The position numbers and the translations under genes were made by a program. Positions 12,818 through 21,182 of a stretch of DNA of 64,000 nucleotides are shown one piece after another. This stretch comes from Streptomyces caatingaensis. Its GTDB lineage: Bacteria; Actinomycetota; Actinomycetes; Streptomycetales; Streptomycetaceae. The notes beneath the pieces are model-generated. The model saw only the letters and a program-made list of their open reading frames with translations, did not search any database and was not told the origin of the DNA. The DNA lies in contig NZ_LFXA01000017.1 in NCBI RefSeq assembly GCF_001187435.1, forward strand, positions 372,001-436,000, in the 5' to 3' direction. Numbering within the stretch: the stretch's first letter is position 1; every line of letters starts with the position of its first letter.

Positions 12818-12833
12818 CCCCTGTGCGCGGCTG

Positions 12834-13877
12834 TCAGGCGGCCGAGGCCGCACCGGCGGCTCCGGACGGTGCCTCCTCGCCGTCTTCGGAGGATCCGGCC
12901 GGGGCGAACCGCTGCCGCAGGTCCTCGGCGGTTGCGGTCCGGTCGGCGGCCGCCGCCGCCCGCACGACGCGCTGGACGAACAGGGCGCACCGCGGGTCGT
13001 CGGCGCCGAGTCCCATGGCCCTGAGCATCTCCGCGAAGTGGTCCGCCGCCGACAGGCCGCGGTCCTCCTCCGGATCGGCCGGTGGCCGGGGCACCAGGTG
13101 CCGCAAGTGGTCGGGGATGTCCTGGTTGTTGGCCGCGGACGACAACTGGGCGAGCAGCCCCAGGTCCGCCACGGCCTTGTCGATCTTGTCGTCGTTCTTC
13201 GCCAGCCACCAGACGACCGCGCTTCCGGTGTTCTTGAGGACGTCCTCACCGAGGTAGGCGCGCTTGTTCTGCTCGTGCTTCCTCTCGTGTTCCCACACCG
13301 CCTCGTCCTTCCGGACGGCGGACAGCTTGCCGAGCCGTTCCCGGTCTTGCTCGGTGAGTGTCAGCACGACGTCCTCGGCCATGGCGTGCACACGCCCCGT
13401 ACTGTCGAGGAGCATCACTCCCAGATCGCCGTTCAGCTCGTGCTGGACCAGCGTGCACCGGTTCGGTGCCCGCGTCGCCGTGATGTTCCGGGCCCGGCCG
13501 AGTACGGCGTCGACGGCGAGCGCGCCCGGGTTGACGAGAGGCGCCCCGGAGGGGACGTCGTTGGGGTACCAGCGGACCGTCGCGGAGAAGAGGAAGTCGT
13601 AGTCCTCCGTGTCGCTGGGGAGCGCCACATTCCTGACGCGCTGCTCCCTGCGCTCCAGGGGAGGAAGCGGAAGGTCAGGTTCCAGGGTCAGCTCGCGGGG
13701 GATGGGGTCGCGTCGGCGGCCCCACACCGCAGTCGCCGTCAGCGGGACCGCCACCAGGACGGCGGCCGAGGCGGCCCAGGCCCAGCGCGGCCAGTGGACC
13801 GACAGGCCCAGGATGACGAGAAGCAGTGCGCCGATGACGGTCAGGAAAGCCGTCACCGTTTTACGGCCAGAGCTCAT
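12834..13877 (-). CDS. Two-TM membrane protein, last gene of the TIR/NTPase operon
   Basis: This 347-residue protein was not recognised as a named family. Two hydrophobic helices lie at about residues 6-24 and 31-50, followed by a long cytoplasmic region. That region begins with LPSDTEDYDFLFSATVRWYP and continues through an alanine/arginine-rich helix to a charged stretch EAVWEHERKHEQNKRAYLGEDVL. Strands followed by coiled helices after membrane anchoring recall SPFH/band-7 proteins, but this is a weak resemblance. The ATG at 13877 was chosen because GGAG precedes it by 8 bases; an ATG at 13901 lacks a ribosome site. It lies 41 bases after the NTPase gene. Inferred role: a membrane partner or target of the TIR system. 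Confidence 0.7.
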   Translation of the reverse strand: MSSGRKTVTAFLTVIGALLLVILGLSVHWPRWAWAASAAVLVAVPLTATAVWGRRRDPIPRELTLEPDLPLPPLERREQRVRNVALPSDTEDYDFLFSATVRWYPNDVPSGAPLVNPGALAVDAVLGRARNITATRAPNRCTLVQHELNGDLGVMLLDSTGRVHAMAEDVVLTLTEQDRERLGKLSAVRKDEAVWEHERKHEQNKRAYLGEDVLKNTGSAVVWWLAKNDDKIDKAVADLGLLAQLSSAANNQDIPDHLRHLVPRPPADPEEDRGLSAADHFAEMLRAMGLGADDPRCALFVQRVVRAAAAADRTATAEDLRQRFAPAGSSEDGEEAPSGAAGAASAA

Positions 13878-13918
13878 CGTGCTTTCTCCATCGGGTGACA
13901 TGGGCCCCGGGGGCCGGC

Positions 13919-15868
13919 CTACATGTCCTGAGCAAGGTCGATCTTCTCCAGCAGGCGGTCGGACACGGGGCCGCGCCGGGTTCGGGACGGTGCGTCGGGA
14001 GCCGCGGTGGCCCAGTCGCGGGCGATGACATAGAGCAGGCCGAGGAGATCGTTACGGCTCCCCGCGGCATCGACCAGCACGCCGAGGAGGAGATCGCCGA
14101 GTGCGGCGTCCTCCGCCGCGGTGAGCAGCCAACTCTCCACAGCCGCCTGCCAGGTGGCGCGGGGCCGGTCCAGGAGCGCGGCGTTCCAGCCCGCGGCCAG
14201 GGCGCTGCGCACGCCCGGTTCGCGCACCTGTGCGGGGGCGTGGCTGTCGGGCATGGCGAACAACGACGGCTCGTGGACGAGTTCCAGGAAGAGATCGATG
14301 TCGGCCGGCCGTCCCGGGCGGGTGGCGTCGGGAGCGAGCCGGTACAGGAGGCGCCGGCGCAGGCCGCGGTCCGCGCGGACGAGACGCAGCAGCGCCTCCC
14401 GGGCCTCCGAGCTGCCGTGTTCGCGCCTCGCCAGGTGGTGGAGGCGCACCAGGGCCTGGTTCGGGTGGCGCACCGCCATGACCTCGGCGCACACGCCCAC
14501 GAGGACCTTCGCCAGGCCCGGGGACAGCTGGCGGTCGAGGGACCAGTCGTAGATCCTGGAGCGGAAGTACGGTCCCCACGCGGCGTCGTCCAGACCGTGT
14601 TCGAGGGCCTGCGCGGCGGCGCGCAGGCGCAGGCCGTCCTGTGCCGAGCCCGTCCACGTGCGCACGAGGACCGTCAGGTCTTCCGGCCGCCCCGTGCGCA
14701 GGCACTGTCCGGCGAACCTGTGGACGACCAGGTCCCGGTCGTCCGGTGACAGCTCCGGCAGGCCGACGACGCCTCCGGCCCAGGTGCGCAGGGGATCCCG
14801 CAGTCCGGGCATGTTCGTCCAGAAGTGGTCGCGCACCGAGGGCGCGTAACCGAGACCGGTGAAGTGCACCCGGCCGGACCGGTCCATGGCGGCCCGGACT
14901 TCCTTGAGGCGTTCGGTGATTCCCGCCCGCTCCAGTAACGGGGTCGCGCTGTCCGGGTGTCGCACCGTGGTGAGCAGGGCATCGGTGGCGCGGTGCACCG
15001 CGTCGGCGTGGGCGCCGTGCAGCATGGCGGTGGCCAGGAGCAGCGCGCGCCGGGGGCCTGTGTCCAGCGAGGCCACCAGGTCGGCGACGTCCCGGCCCCG
15101 GTCGGTGACGGCCGCGAGCGCCTCGCGGCACCAGGAGGCAAAGCCTTCGTGGGTGTTGGGGCCGCTCCGGGCCCGCAGGACGTAGTGGGCAAGCGTGGCG
15201 ATGTCCCGCAGAGGCGGCGACTTGTCCAGATAAGCGACCAGTTCCCTGGGCAGTTCGTTTGTCGTGTCGGGACCGATGCCGTCCGGTCGGAGATGGGCCC
15301 GCAGCACTTCCGCGCCGGTCGGGCGCTTCAGTTCTGCCGTGAACGGTGCGAAGACCGGGGGGAGTTGATGGGTCAGGTGCCGGGGGAGTACCACCACCAG
15401 CCGGGCGGAGCGCTCCTCCAGCGTCTTGCGGAACCCGGAGAGTTCGTCCAGCACGTCCGCCCAGAGCGGTACGCCGCTCGTGGAGAGGTCGAGCAACAGA
15501 CGGTCGCCCTCGGCGATGTACTCGGGGTCGAGCCGCGGAGTGCGCTCTTCCGGGACCAGTTCCTGGAAGGCCCCGGCGTCCCGGAGCTCGTGCAGCAGCA
15601 TGAGGGCCGCGGTGTGCCGTCCGCTTCCGGGCTCCCCGCCCAGCAGTGCCGTGCCGGTCTCCAGGAGATGCCCACGTGCCGTGCCGAGTCCGGCCGGAGC
15701 GACGAAGCGCTGCCGCAGCCAGCGGAGGTGATCCCTGGCCACGCTCCGCGGCGTCCGCCCTCCGGTCTTGGTCAACAGCCCGGCCGCGGTGATGTTGATC
15801 TGGGGCCCGGTGCCGGCGTGGACGTTCCCGTGCGTCTCCGTGACGCGATAAGTGGCCCCGTCGCTCAC
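13919..15868 (-). CDS. NLR-like P-loop NTPase paired with TIR effector
   Basis: This 649-residue protein has an N-terminal leader carrying GNVHAGTGPQINI at residues 14-26. An NTPase-like domain follows: the P-loop-like GGEPGSGRHT at 77-86 has Arg84 where Lys is expected, and a Walker B-like DRLLLDLS lies at 122-129. Beyond about residue 230 the protein is long and alpha-helical, with many Leu/Ala/Arg repeats, resembling a helical-repeat sensor region. The same VHAGTGxQ motif occurs in the C-terminal tail of the TIR protein encoded immediately upstream, with a 4-base ATGA overlap. By analogy with bacterial NLR/STAND systems I infer that it senses an invader signal and activates the TIR partner; the family was not identified by name. 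Confidence 0.7.
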   Translation of the reverse strand: MSDGATYRVTETHGNVHAGTGPQINITAAGLLTKTGGRTPRSVARDHLRWLRQRFVAPAGLGTARGHLLETGTALLGGEPGSGRHTAALMLLHELRDAGAFQELVPEERTPRLDPEYIAEGDRLLLDLSTSGVPLWADVLDELSGFRKTLEERSARLVVVLPRHLTHQLPPVFAPFTAELKRPTGAEVLRAHLRPDGIGPDTTNELPRELVAYLDKSPPLRDIATLAHYVLRARSGPNTHEGFASWCREALAAVTDRGRDVADLVASLDTGPRRALLLATAMLHGAHADAVHRATDALLTTVRHPDSATPLLERAGITERLKEVRAAMDRSGRVHFTGLGYAPSVRDHFWTNMPGLRDPLRTWAGGVVGLPELSPDDRDLVVHRFAGQCLRTGRPEDLTVLVRTWTGSAQDGLRLRAAAQALEHGLDDAAWGPYFRSRIYDWSLDRQLSPGLAKVLVGVCAEVMAVRHPNQALVRLHHLARREHGSSEAREALLRLVRADRGLRRRLLYRLAPDATRPGRPADIDLFLELVHEPSLFAMPDSHAPAQVREPGVRSALAAGWNAALLDRPRATWQAAVESWLLTAAEDAALGDLLLGVLVDAAGSRNDLLGLLYVIARDWATAAPDAPSRTRRGPVSDRLLEKIDLAQDM

Positions 15869-16602
15869 CGCTCTTCGTCCTCGTGGCTCTCGCCCGTGCC
15901 GAAGTGCTGCCGTATTCCGCCCTCGTTGCCGCCGGACACGGAGAAGGCCCCCGCTCCCGAACCGCGTCCGGAGAAGTGCTGGGAGCCGACGTACTGGTCG
16001 CCCGTTCCCGCGTGCACGGGTCCCTGGGAGCCGTGCACCGAGACGCCCACCGTGCCGGTGAAGTCCCGCGACTGGACCACCGTTCCCTGGCTTCCGCCGC
16101 TCACCGCGTTGTGCACCGCGCCGGAGTCGGCGGGGGCGGCGTCCTCGGCCGCGAGCCGGGGAACCAGTTCGGCGACGGCGTCACCGATGCGGGCCAGGTC
16201 GGCCTGCGCGTTCTGGTGATCGAAGCGGAGGGACTGGACGTCGGCCAGCCGGGCCAGTTCCTCGGGCAGCGCCGTGGCGGACAGCCGCTTTGTCGTCCGG
16301 CCGTCGAGCACGGGAACCACCGGGATGGAGCAGGCGAACGCCTCCAGGATCTCCTCGCGGACCCAGTCGTCCGCCCGGTGCAGGCGGGGGGAGTCGCCCC
16401 AGCCGGGGCCGACGACCGCGAGGAGGACGCCGCAGCGCCGCACCGCGTTCCGCAGGGCGGGGGGAAAGGACTCGCCGGCCCTGATGGACTTGGAGGCGCG
16501 GAACACCCGGTCGTCCCCGAAACGGTGCGACAGCGCCGTGTCGAGCAGGGCGGCGGTCTTCTCCCCGTCCCCCGTGCGGTAGTTGATGAAGACGTCGGCC
16601 AT
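15865..16602 (-). CDS. TIR-domain protein with glycine-rich motif tail
   Basis: This 245-residue protein opens with a TIR domain, about residues 1-150. The first strand is DVFINYRTGD, the BB-loop region carries FRASKSIRAGESFPPAL, and the helix WVREEILEAF has Glu84 where bacterial TIR NADases keep the catalytic Glu. Bacterial TIR domains of this type usually degrade NAD or make cyclic ADP-ribose signals. The tail (160-240) is rich in Gly, Ser, Gln and Val and has two related segments, GSQGTVVQSRDFTG (170-183) and GSQGPVHAGTGDQYVG (191-206); the second matches the NTPase N-terminus. It overlaps the NTPase gene by 4 bases and follows the XRE regulator by 28, so it is part of one operon. Confidence 0.85.
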   Translation of the reverse strand: MADVFINYRTGDGEKTAALLDTALSHRFGDDRVFRASKSIRAGESFPPALRNAVRRCGVLLAVVGPGWGDSPRLHRADDWVREEILEAFACSIPVVPVLDGRTTKRLSATALPEELARLADVQSLRFDHQNAQADLARIGDAVAELVPRLAAEDAAPADSGAVHNAVSGGSQGTVVQSRDFTGTVGVSVHGSQGPVHAGTGDQYVGSQHFSGRGSGAGAFSVSGGNEGGIRQHFGTGESHEDEER

Positions 16603-16630
16603 GGCGGTACTTCCTCTCTCCAGTTGCTCG

Positions 16631-17923
16631 CTAGTGGGTGGGAACGGCGGGCAGGGCCGCGGCGAGGTCGGGTGCCAGTGCGCGTACCGAGGCGCTGCGT
16701 GGATGGCGCGCCAGAGTGCGTTCGAGACGGCGCAGGTCGGTGGCGATGGTCGCGGAGTCCACGGTGGTGGCGGGGCCGATCAACTGCCGTGCCACGTCAC
16801 AGGCTTGGTCGATGTCCCCGGCGGCGGCGTGGGCGAGCGCACACCGGGCTCCGTACCGTGCACGGGTCCGCAGGGCGTGGCCGGGCACCCGCCGGAGCTG
16901 CTCGTCGATGACGGCGGCCGCCTGCCGCGGGCGGCCCAGGTCGTGCAGGCACCATCCGGTCACCATGCCGACGGGGTCCGCCAGGTTGGTGGTGCCGATG
17001 ACGGGTCCAGCCGAGTCGGCGGGGTCGAGGGCGAGCAGGGCGCGGGCCCGGTCCAGAGCGCGCATGCAGGAGTCGTGGGCGCCCGCCAGGGCGTGTCCCT
17101 GGGCCTCGCGTTGGGCCGCCAGTCCCCGGATCCGCGGCGGCAGACGGCCGTCCTGGGCCTGCCGGGCCAGCTCGACGGTCTGCGCGGCGTCCTGCCGGTA
17201 GAGCGTGATCAGTGCCCGCCGGACGTATGCGTACGCCGCCAGGTCGGGGTCGCCGCCGGCGGCGGCCATGGCGACGGCCTGACGCGTCCACCACAGGGCC
17301 GCCGAGTCGTTGCCCGACTCCTGGACGAGCCAGCCGATGTACTCGGCGTAGCGGGAGGCCAGCCGCAGAATCCTGCGGCGTTCCGCCGGGCCCGTCCGGG
17401 AAGCCAGGTCCCGGAGCGTATGCGTCTGGGCTATCAGCGACGGGAGGACGACCCCGGGGCCGGCCGTCTGACCGAGCCGGCGGTACTGGTCGAACAGCGA
17501 GGTGGCGATGTCGAGCAATGCGGAGCCCTCGGCCCCGACGGGGGGCTGTGCGGCCCCGAGCCCCAGGGCGACGGCCGAAGCCGCCGCTCCGGTCACCACC
17601 TGCCGTCGGCTCACAGGCTGGAACCAGCTCTGACCACCGGCGGACAAGTGCATCGACCACACCTCGCTCTCCTGGATCTCCGGTGGAACGGAGGGCCCGG
17701 CGGGCCGGTGCCCCGGGGCGAGGGCGGCGAGCTCGCCCCGGGCCCCCAGCACCGCGTCGCAGAGCCGGGCCAGCTCCGGGCTCGGAGGCTTGTGCCCCCG
17801 TTCCACCTTGCTCAAGTGGCCCTTGCTGAAGTGCACCCGGCCGGCCAGGGCCTCAAGGGTCATTCCGGCGGTCAGCCGGCGCTTGCGGAGCTCCTGGCCG
17901 AAGCGGCGTGGCTGCTCGGACAC
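16631..17923 (-). CDS. XRE-family regulator with internal hydrophobic segment and TPR-like C-terminus
   Basis: This 430-residue protein has an N-terminal helix-turn-helix (residues 8-60, LRKRRLTAGMTLEALAGRV and SKGHLSKVERGHKPPSPE). An internal SRRQVVTGAAASAVALGLGAA at 105-125 reads like a twin-arginine/TM segment, and an alpha-helical TPR-like region fills the remainder (LALDPADSAG, LHDLGRPRQAAAVIDEQLRR). The GTG at 17923 was selected for its GGAGG ribosome site 5 bases upstream; the open frame beyond it runs antisense through priA. It is the first gene of the TIR operon and probably its regulator. Many Streptomyces XRE proteins share this layout, so the hydrophobic segment is not unique. Confidence 0.8.
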   Translation of the reverse strand: MSEQPRRFGQELRKRRLTAGMTLEALAGRVHFSKGHLSKVERGHKPPSPELARLCDAVLGARGELAALAPGHRPAGPSVPPEIQESEVWSMHLSAGGQSWFQPVSRRQVVTGAAASAVALGLGAAQPPVGAEGSALLDIATSLFDQYRRLGQTAGPGVVLPSLIAQTHTLRDLASRTGPAERRRILRLASRYAEYIGWLVQESGNDSAALWWTRQAVAMAAAGGDPDLAAYAYVRRALITLYRQDAAQTVELARQAQDGRLPPRIRGLAAQREAQGHALAGAHDSCMRALDRARALLALDPADSAGPVIGTTNLADPVGMVTGWCLHDLGRPRQAAAVIDEQLRRVPGHALRTRARYGARCALAHAAAGDIDQACDVARQLIGPATTVDSATIATDLRRLERTLARHPRSASVRALAPDLAAALPAVPTH

Positions 17924-18053
17924 CTGTACCTCCGTCCGTCGCCGTCCGTCCGGGCAACCCGGGAGCGCCGCGAGCCAGACTGCGGCCGGGGACCACGGAC
18001 GGACAAGGTGGATACGGTTGTTTCCTGTTTCCTCTTCGCCGTGCACTGCCGTC

Positions 18054-18091
18054 GCCGTGCTCTGCGAGGGCAGCCGTGCTCTGCGAAGGCA
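18054..18091. repeat. Two tandem 19-bp repeats between the XRE operon and priA
   Basis: GCCGTGCTCTGCGAGGGCA (18054-18072) is followed at once by GCCGTGCTCTGCGAAGGCA (18073-18091), differing at one position. They lie between the divergent XRE and priA starts, so they may be an operator. Confidence 0.6.
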
Positions 18092-18196
18092 ACAGGACCC
18101 CGCGACCGCTGTCGACGGGGCCTCGGGCGGTCGGGGCCGGTCGCCCGGCACGCACGCCACCCGCGCCTGTCGGTCCCCTCTGCTAAGACTGAACTC

Positions 18197-20326
18197 GTGA
18201 GCAGCAACAACGACGCTCAGGGGGAGCAGCTCGCCCTGATCAGGGAGAGCGTGCGCAAGGCCAAGGCCAAGGCGCCCCGGGCGAAGCCGCGTACCTGGCG
18301 GGGGGCCGAGCTCGCCGGGCGGCTGCCGGTCGCGCGGGTGCTCGTGGACAAGGGGCCGGTCCACCTGGACAAGCTGTGGGACTACGCGGTTCCGGCGGAG
18401 CTGGACGAGGACGCCCGGCCCGGTGTGCGGGTGCGGGTCCGGTTCGGGGCGGGGACGCGCAACGTACGGGACGGCCGGCGGGAGGGCGGCGGGCTGCTCG
18501 ACGGGTTCATCGTGGACCGGGTGGAGGAGTCCGAGTACCGGGGGCCGCTCGCGGCCATCGCCCAGGTGCTGTCGCCCGAGCCCGTGCTCGGGCCGCGGTT
18601 GCTGAGCCTGTGCCGGGCGGTGGCCGACCGGTACGCGGGGTCGCTCGCCGACGTGCTGCAGCTCGCCGTGCCGCCGCGGCACGCCCGGATCGAGGCGGAG
18701 CCCTCGCCCGCGCTGCTGCCGCCCCCAAAGGTGCCCGCGGCCGGCAGCTGGGAGCGCTATCCGACGGGCCGCGCGTATCTGGAGGCGCTCGCGCGGGGCG
18801 ACGCGCCGCGGGCGGTGTGGACGGCGCTGCCCGGCCCCCACTGGGCCGAGGAGCTCGCCCGTGCCGCCGCCGCCGCGCTCGCCTCGCGGCGCGGCGCGCT
18901 CGTCGTCGTCCCCGACGGCCGGGCCGCCGCCCGGGTGGACGCCGCGCTGACCGGGCTGCTGGGCGAGGGCCGGCACGTGCTGCTCACCGCGGACACCGGG
19001 CCCGAGGAGCGGTACCGGCGCTGGCTCGCGGTGAGCCGTGGCTCCGTGCGGGCCGTGGTGGGCACGCGGGCCGCGATGTTCGCGCCGGTGCGCGACCTCG
19101 GGTTCGTCGCGATCTGGGACGACGGCGACTCCAGCCACAGCGAGCAGCACGCGCCCCAGCCGCACGCCCGGGAGGTGCTGTTGCTGCGGGCCGCGCAGGA
19201 GAAGGCCGCGTTCCTGCTCGGCGCCTTCGGATGCAGCGTGGAGGCGGCGCAGCTCGTCCGCACCGGCTGGGCGCTGCCGCTGGCCGCCGAGCGTGAGCGG
19301 ATACGGGCCGTCGCGCCCCTGGTCCGCACGGTCGGCGACGGGGACCTCGCGCGGGACGAGGCGGCCCGGGCCGCCCGGCTGCCCTCACTGGCCTGGCAGA
19401 CGGCGCGCGAGGGGCTGCGGCACGGGCCGGTCCTCGTCCAGGTGCCGCGCCGGGGCTACGTCCCCCGCCTCGCCTGCGAGCGCTGCCGCGAGCCCGCGCG
19501 CTGCGGGCACTGCGCGGGCCCGCTGGAGGCCCGGGACGGCGGCACGCTGCACTGCGGCTGGTGCGGCACCGAGGCGCGCGACTGGCACTGCCCCGAGTGC
19601 GGCGGTGCCCGGCTGCGCGCCCAGGTCGTGGGCGCCCGGCGCACCGCCGAGGAGCTGGGCCGGGCGTTTCCCGCCGTGCCCGTGCGCACCTCCGGGCGCG
19701 ATCACGTGCTGGACACCGTGCCGGGCACCCCCGCGCTGGTCGTCGCCACGCCGGGCGCCGAGCCCGTCGCCGAGGGCGGCTACGCCGCGGCCCTGCTGCT
19801 GGACGGCTGGGCCCTGCTGAACCTGCCGGACCTGCGCGCGGGCGAGGAGGCGCTGCGCCGCTGGCTGGCGGCGGCCGCGCTGGTGCGGGGGCAGGAGGCG
19901 GGCGGCCGGGTCGTCGTCGTGGCCGAGCCCACGCTGCGGCCCGTGCAGGCGCTGGTGCGCTGGGATCCGGCGGGGCACGCGGTGCGCGAGCTGGCCGAGC
20001 GGGAGGAGCTCGGGTTCCCGCCGGTGTCGCGCATGGCGTCCGTCAGCGGCCCGCCGGAGGCCGTCGCGGAGTTCCTCGCGCTCGCGGAGCTGCCGCCGGG
20101 GGCCGACGTGCTCGGGCCCGTGCCGCTTCCCGCGGCGGTCGCGGGGCGGCCGCGCCGGCCCGGAGACGCGCCGGTGGGGGAGCGGTGGGAGCGCGCGCTG
20201 GTGCGGGTGCGCCCCGGCCGGGGGGCGGCCCTGGCCGCCGCGCTCAAGACCGCCCAGGCGGTCCGGCTGACCCGGCGGGAGGGCGCCCCGGTGCGGCTGC
20301 GGATGGATCCGCCGGACATCGGCTGA
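18197..20326 (+). CDS. priA: PriA-like primosomal protein N' (helicase motifs degenerate)
   Basis: This 709-residue protein keeps the PriA layout: a DNA-binding domain with VLVDKGPVHLDKLWDYAVP, a helicase-like core and a zinc region. The zinc region (about residues 425-465) has eight cysteines in four CxxC pairs, CERC, CGHC, CGWC and CPEC. The Walker A lysine motif is absent, and the DEAH box position reads WDDGD, so it is unlikely to be an ATP-driven helicase. This degeneration is typical of actinobacterial PriA. The start is GTG at 18197; upstream codons in the same frame overlap the divergent regulator. Likely role: replication restart through DNA and partner binding. Confidence 0.92.
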   Translation: MSSNNDAQGEQLALIRESVRKAKAKAPRAKPRTWRGAELAGRLPVARVLVDKGPVHLDKLWDYAVPAELDEDARPGVRVRVRFGAGTRNVRDGRREGGGLLDGFIVDRVEESEYRGPLAAIAQVLSPEPVLGPRLLSLCRAVADRYAGSLADVLQLAVPPRHARIEAEPSPALLPPPKVPAAGSWERYPTGRAYLEALARGDAPRAVWTALPGPHWAEELARAAAAALASRRGALVVVPDGRAAARVDAALTGLLGEGRHVLLTADTGPEERYRRWLAVSRGSVRAVVGTRAAMFAPVRDLGFVAIWDDGDSSHSEQHAPQPHAREVLLLRAAQEKAAFLLGAFGCSVEAAQLVRTGWALPLAAERERIRAVAPLVRTVGDGDLARDEAARAARLPSLAWQTAREGLRHGPVLVQVPRRGYVPRLACERCREPARCGHCAGPLEARDGGTLHCGWCGTEARDWHCPECGGARLRAQVVGARRTAEELGRAFPAVPVRTSGRDHVLDTVPGTPALVVATPGAEPVAEGGYAAALLLDGWALLNLPDLRAGEEALRRWLAAAALVRGQEAGGRVVVVAEPTLRPVQALVRWDPAGHAVRELAEREELGFPPVSRMASVSGPPEAVAEFLALAELPPGADVLGPVPLPAAVAGRPRRPGDAPVGERWERALVRVRPGRGAALAAALKTAQAVRLTRREGAPVRLRMDPPDIG

Positions 20327-20397
20327 CCGCCCGCTGTGGCGGCAACGGGCCGTGTACGACGGTCAGTTGGGGGCTCCCGGTGTCGGCGCCCGCCCCG

Positions 20398-20910
20398 TCA
20401 CCCGTTGCGCGGCCCCGGGAAGGCCGGGGGCCGGGGCTCCTCGCGGTGGGAACCGGAGGGCTGGCCGGGGACCGAGCGGGCGGCCGGGACCACCGGCACC
20501 GCCCCGGCGGCGACCGTCGCGTTCTGCTCGGCCGCCGGGCTGTCCGCGGAACTCTGCCCGTTCGCCCGGCGGGCGCCGTAACGGCGGTGCACCGCCTGCT
20601 TGGTGACGCCCAGGGCCGATCCCACCGCGTCCCACGAGAAGCCGAGCGAGCGGTCGAAGTCGACCGCCGCCGTGACCAGCGTCTCCACGCTGTCCCGCAG
20701 CTCCTGGGCCAGCCGGACGGTCGGCGCCGGGGCCCGGCCGTAGACCACGAAGCCCGCGGAGGGGCCCGTACGGCGTGGACGGTAGACATTGCCCAGCTGA
20801 GCGGTCAGGGTACGCAGCGCGTCCACCTGTCGGCGGACCCGCTCGATGTCCCGGACCAGAAGATGCAGACTGGCTCGCGCCTGGGCGTCATGGGTGGCAT
20901 GGTCGGGCAT
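20398..20910 (-). CDS. Small helix-turn-helix protein, conserved actinobacterial type
   Basis: This 170-residue protein has an N-terminal helix (ARASLHLLVRDIERVRRQVDALRTLTAQLG) and an HTH-like segment, FSWDAVGSALGVTKQAVHRRY, near residues 100-120. A disordered Ala/Pro/Ser tail follows. The ATG at 20910 has AGAGG at 7 bases; the open frame reads 90 codons further without similarity. It is divergent from fmt. The HTH suggests DNA binding, but no target can be named. Confidence 0.75.
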   Translation of the reverse strand: MPDHATHDAQARASLHLLVRDIERVRRQVDALRTLTAQLGNVYRPRRTGPSAGFVVYGRAPAPTVRLAQELRDSVETLVTAAVDFDRSLGFSWDAVGSALGVTKQAVHRRYGARRANGQSSADSPAAEQNATVAAGAVPVVPAARSVPGQPSGSHREEPRPPAFPGPRNG

Positions 20911-21182
20911 CAACAAGCCTCTCGGACCGGCGGTGAACGGGACGCGGGGGAAGGAGAGTTGAGGGCCGACGAGAGCGGGCCGCGGCCGCGGCCCGCTGCT
21001 GGCGGTCAATCTCTCTTGACCCAACGATTCACCCAACGCGCCAAGGCCGGACGGGTCACGGTATGGGGGCGCACATCCGCCGGAATGAGGCGTGCACCGC
21101 CCCGCGCGCCCCTCGCGCAGCAGCCCGCCCCTAGACTGGTGCGCCGTCCCGCTCGGCGCGTGAGAGGTAGTGTTCGCCACCC

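Noticed and set aside
16583..18196. The long N-terminal extension of the priA frame
   Set aside because: It runs antisense to the XRE regulator, shows no similarity, and the conserved PriA sequence begins at 18197 after a GTG.
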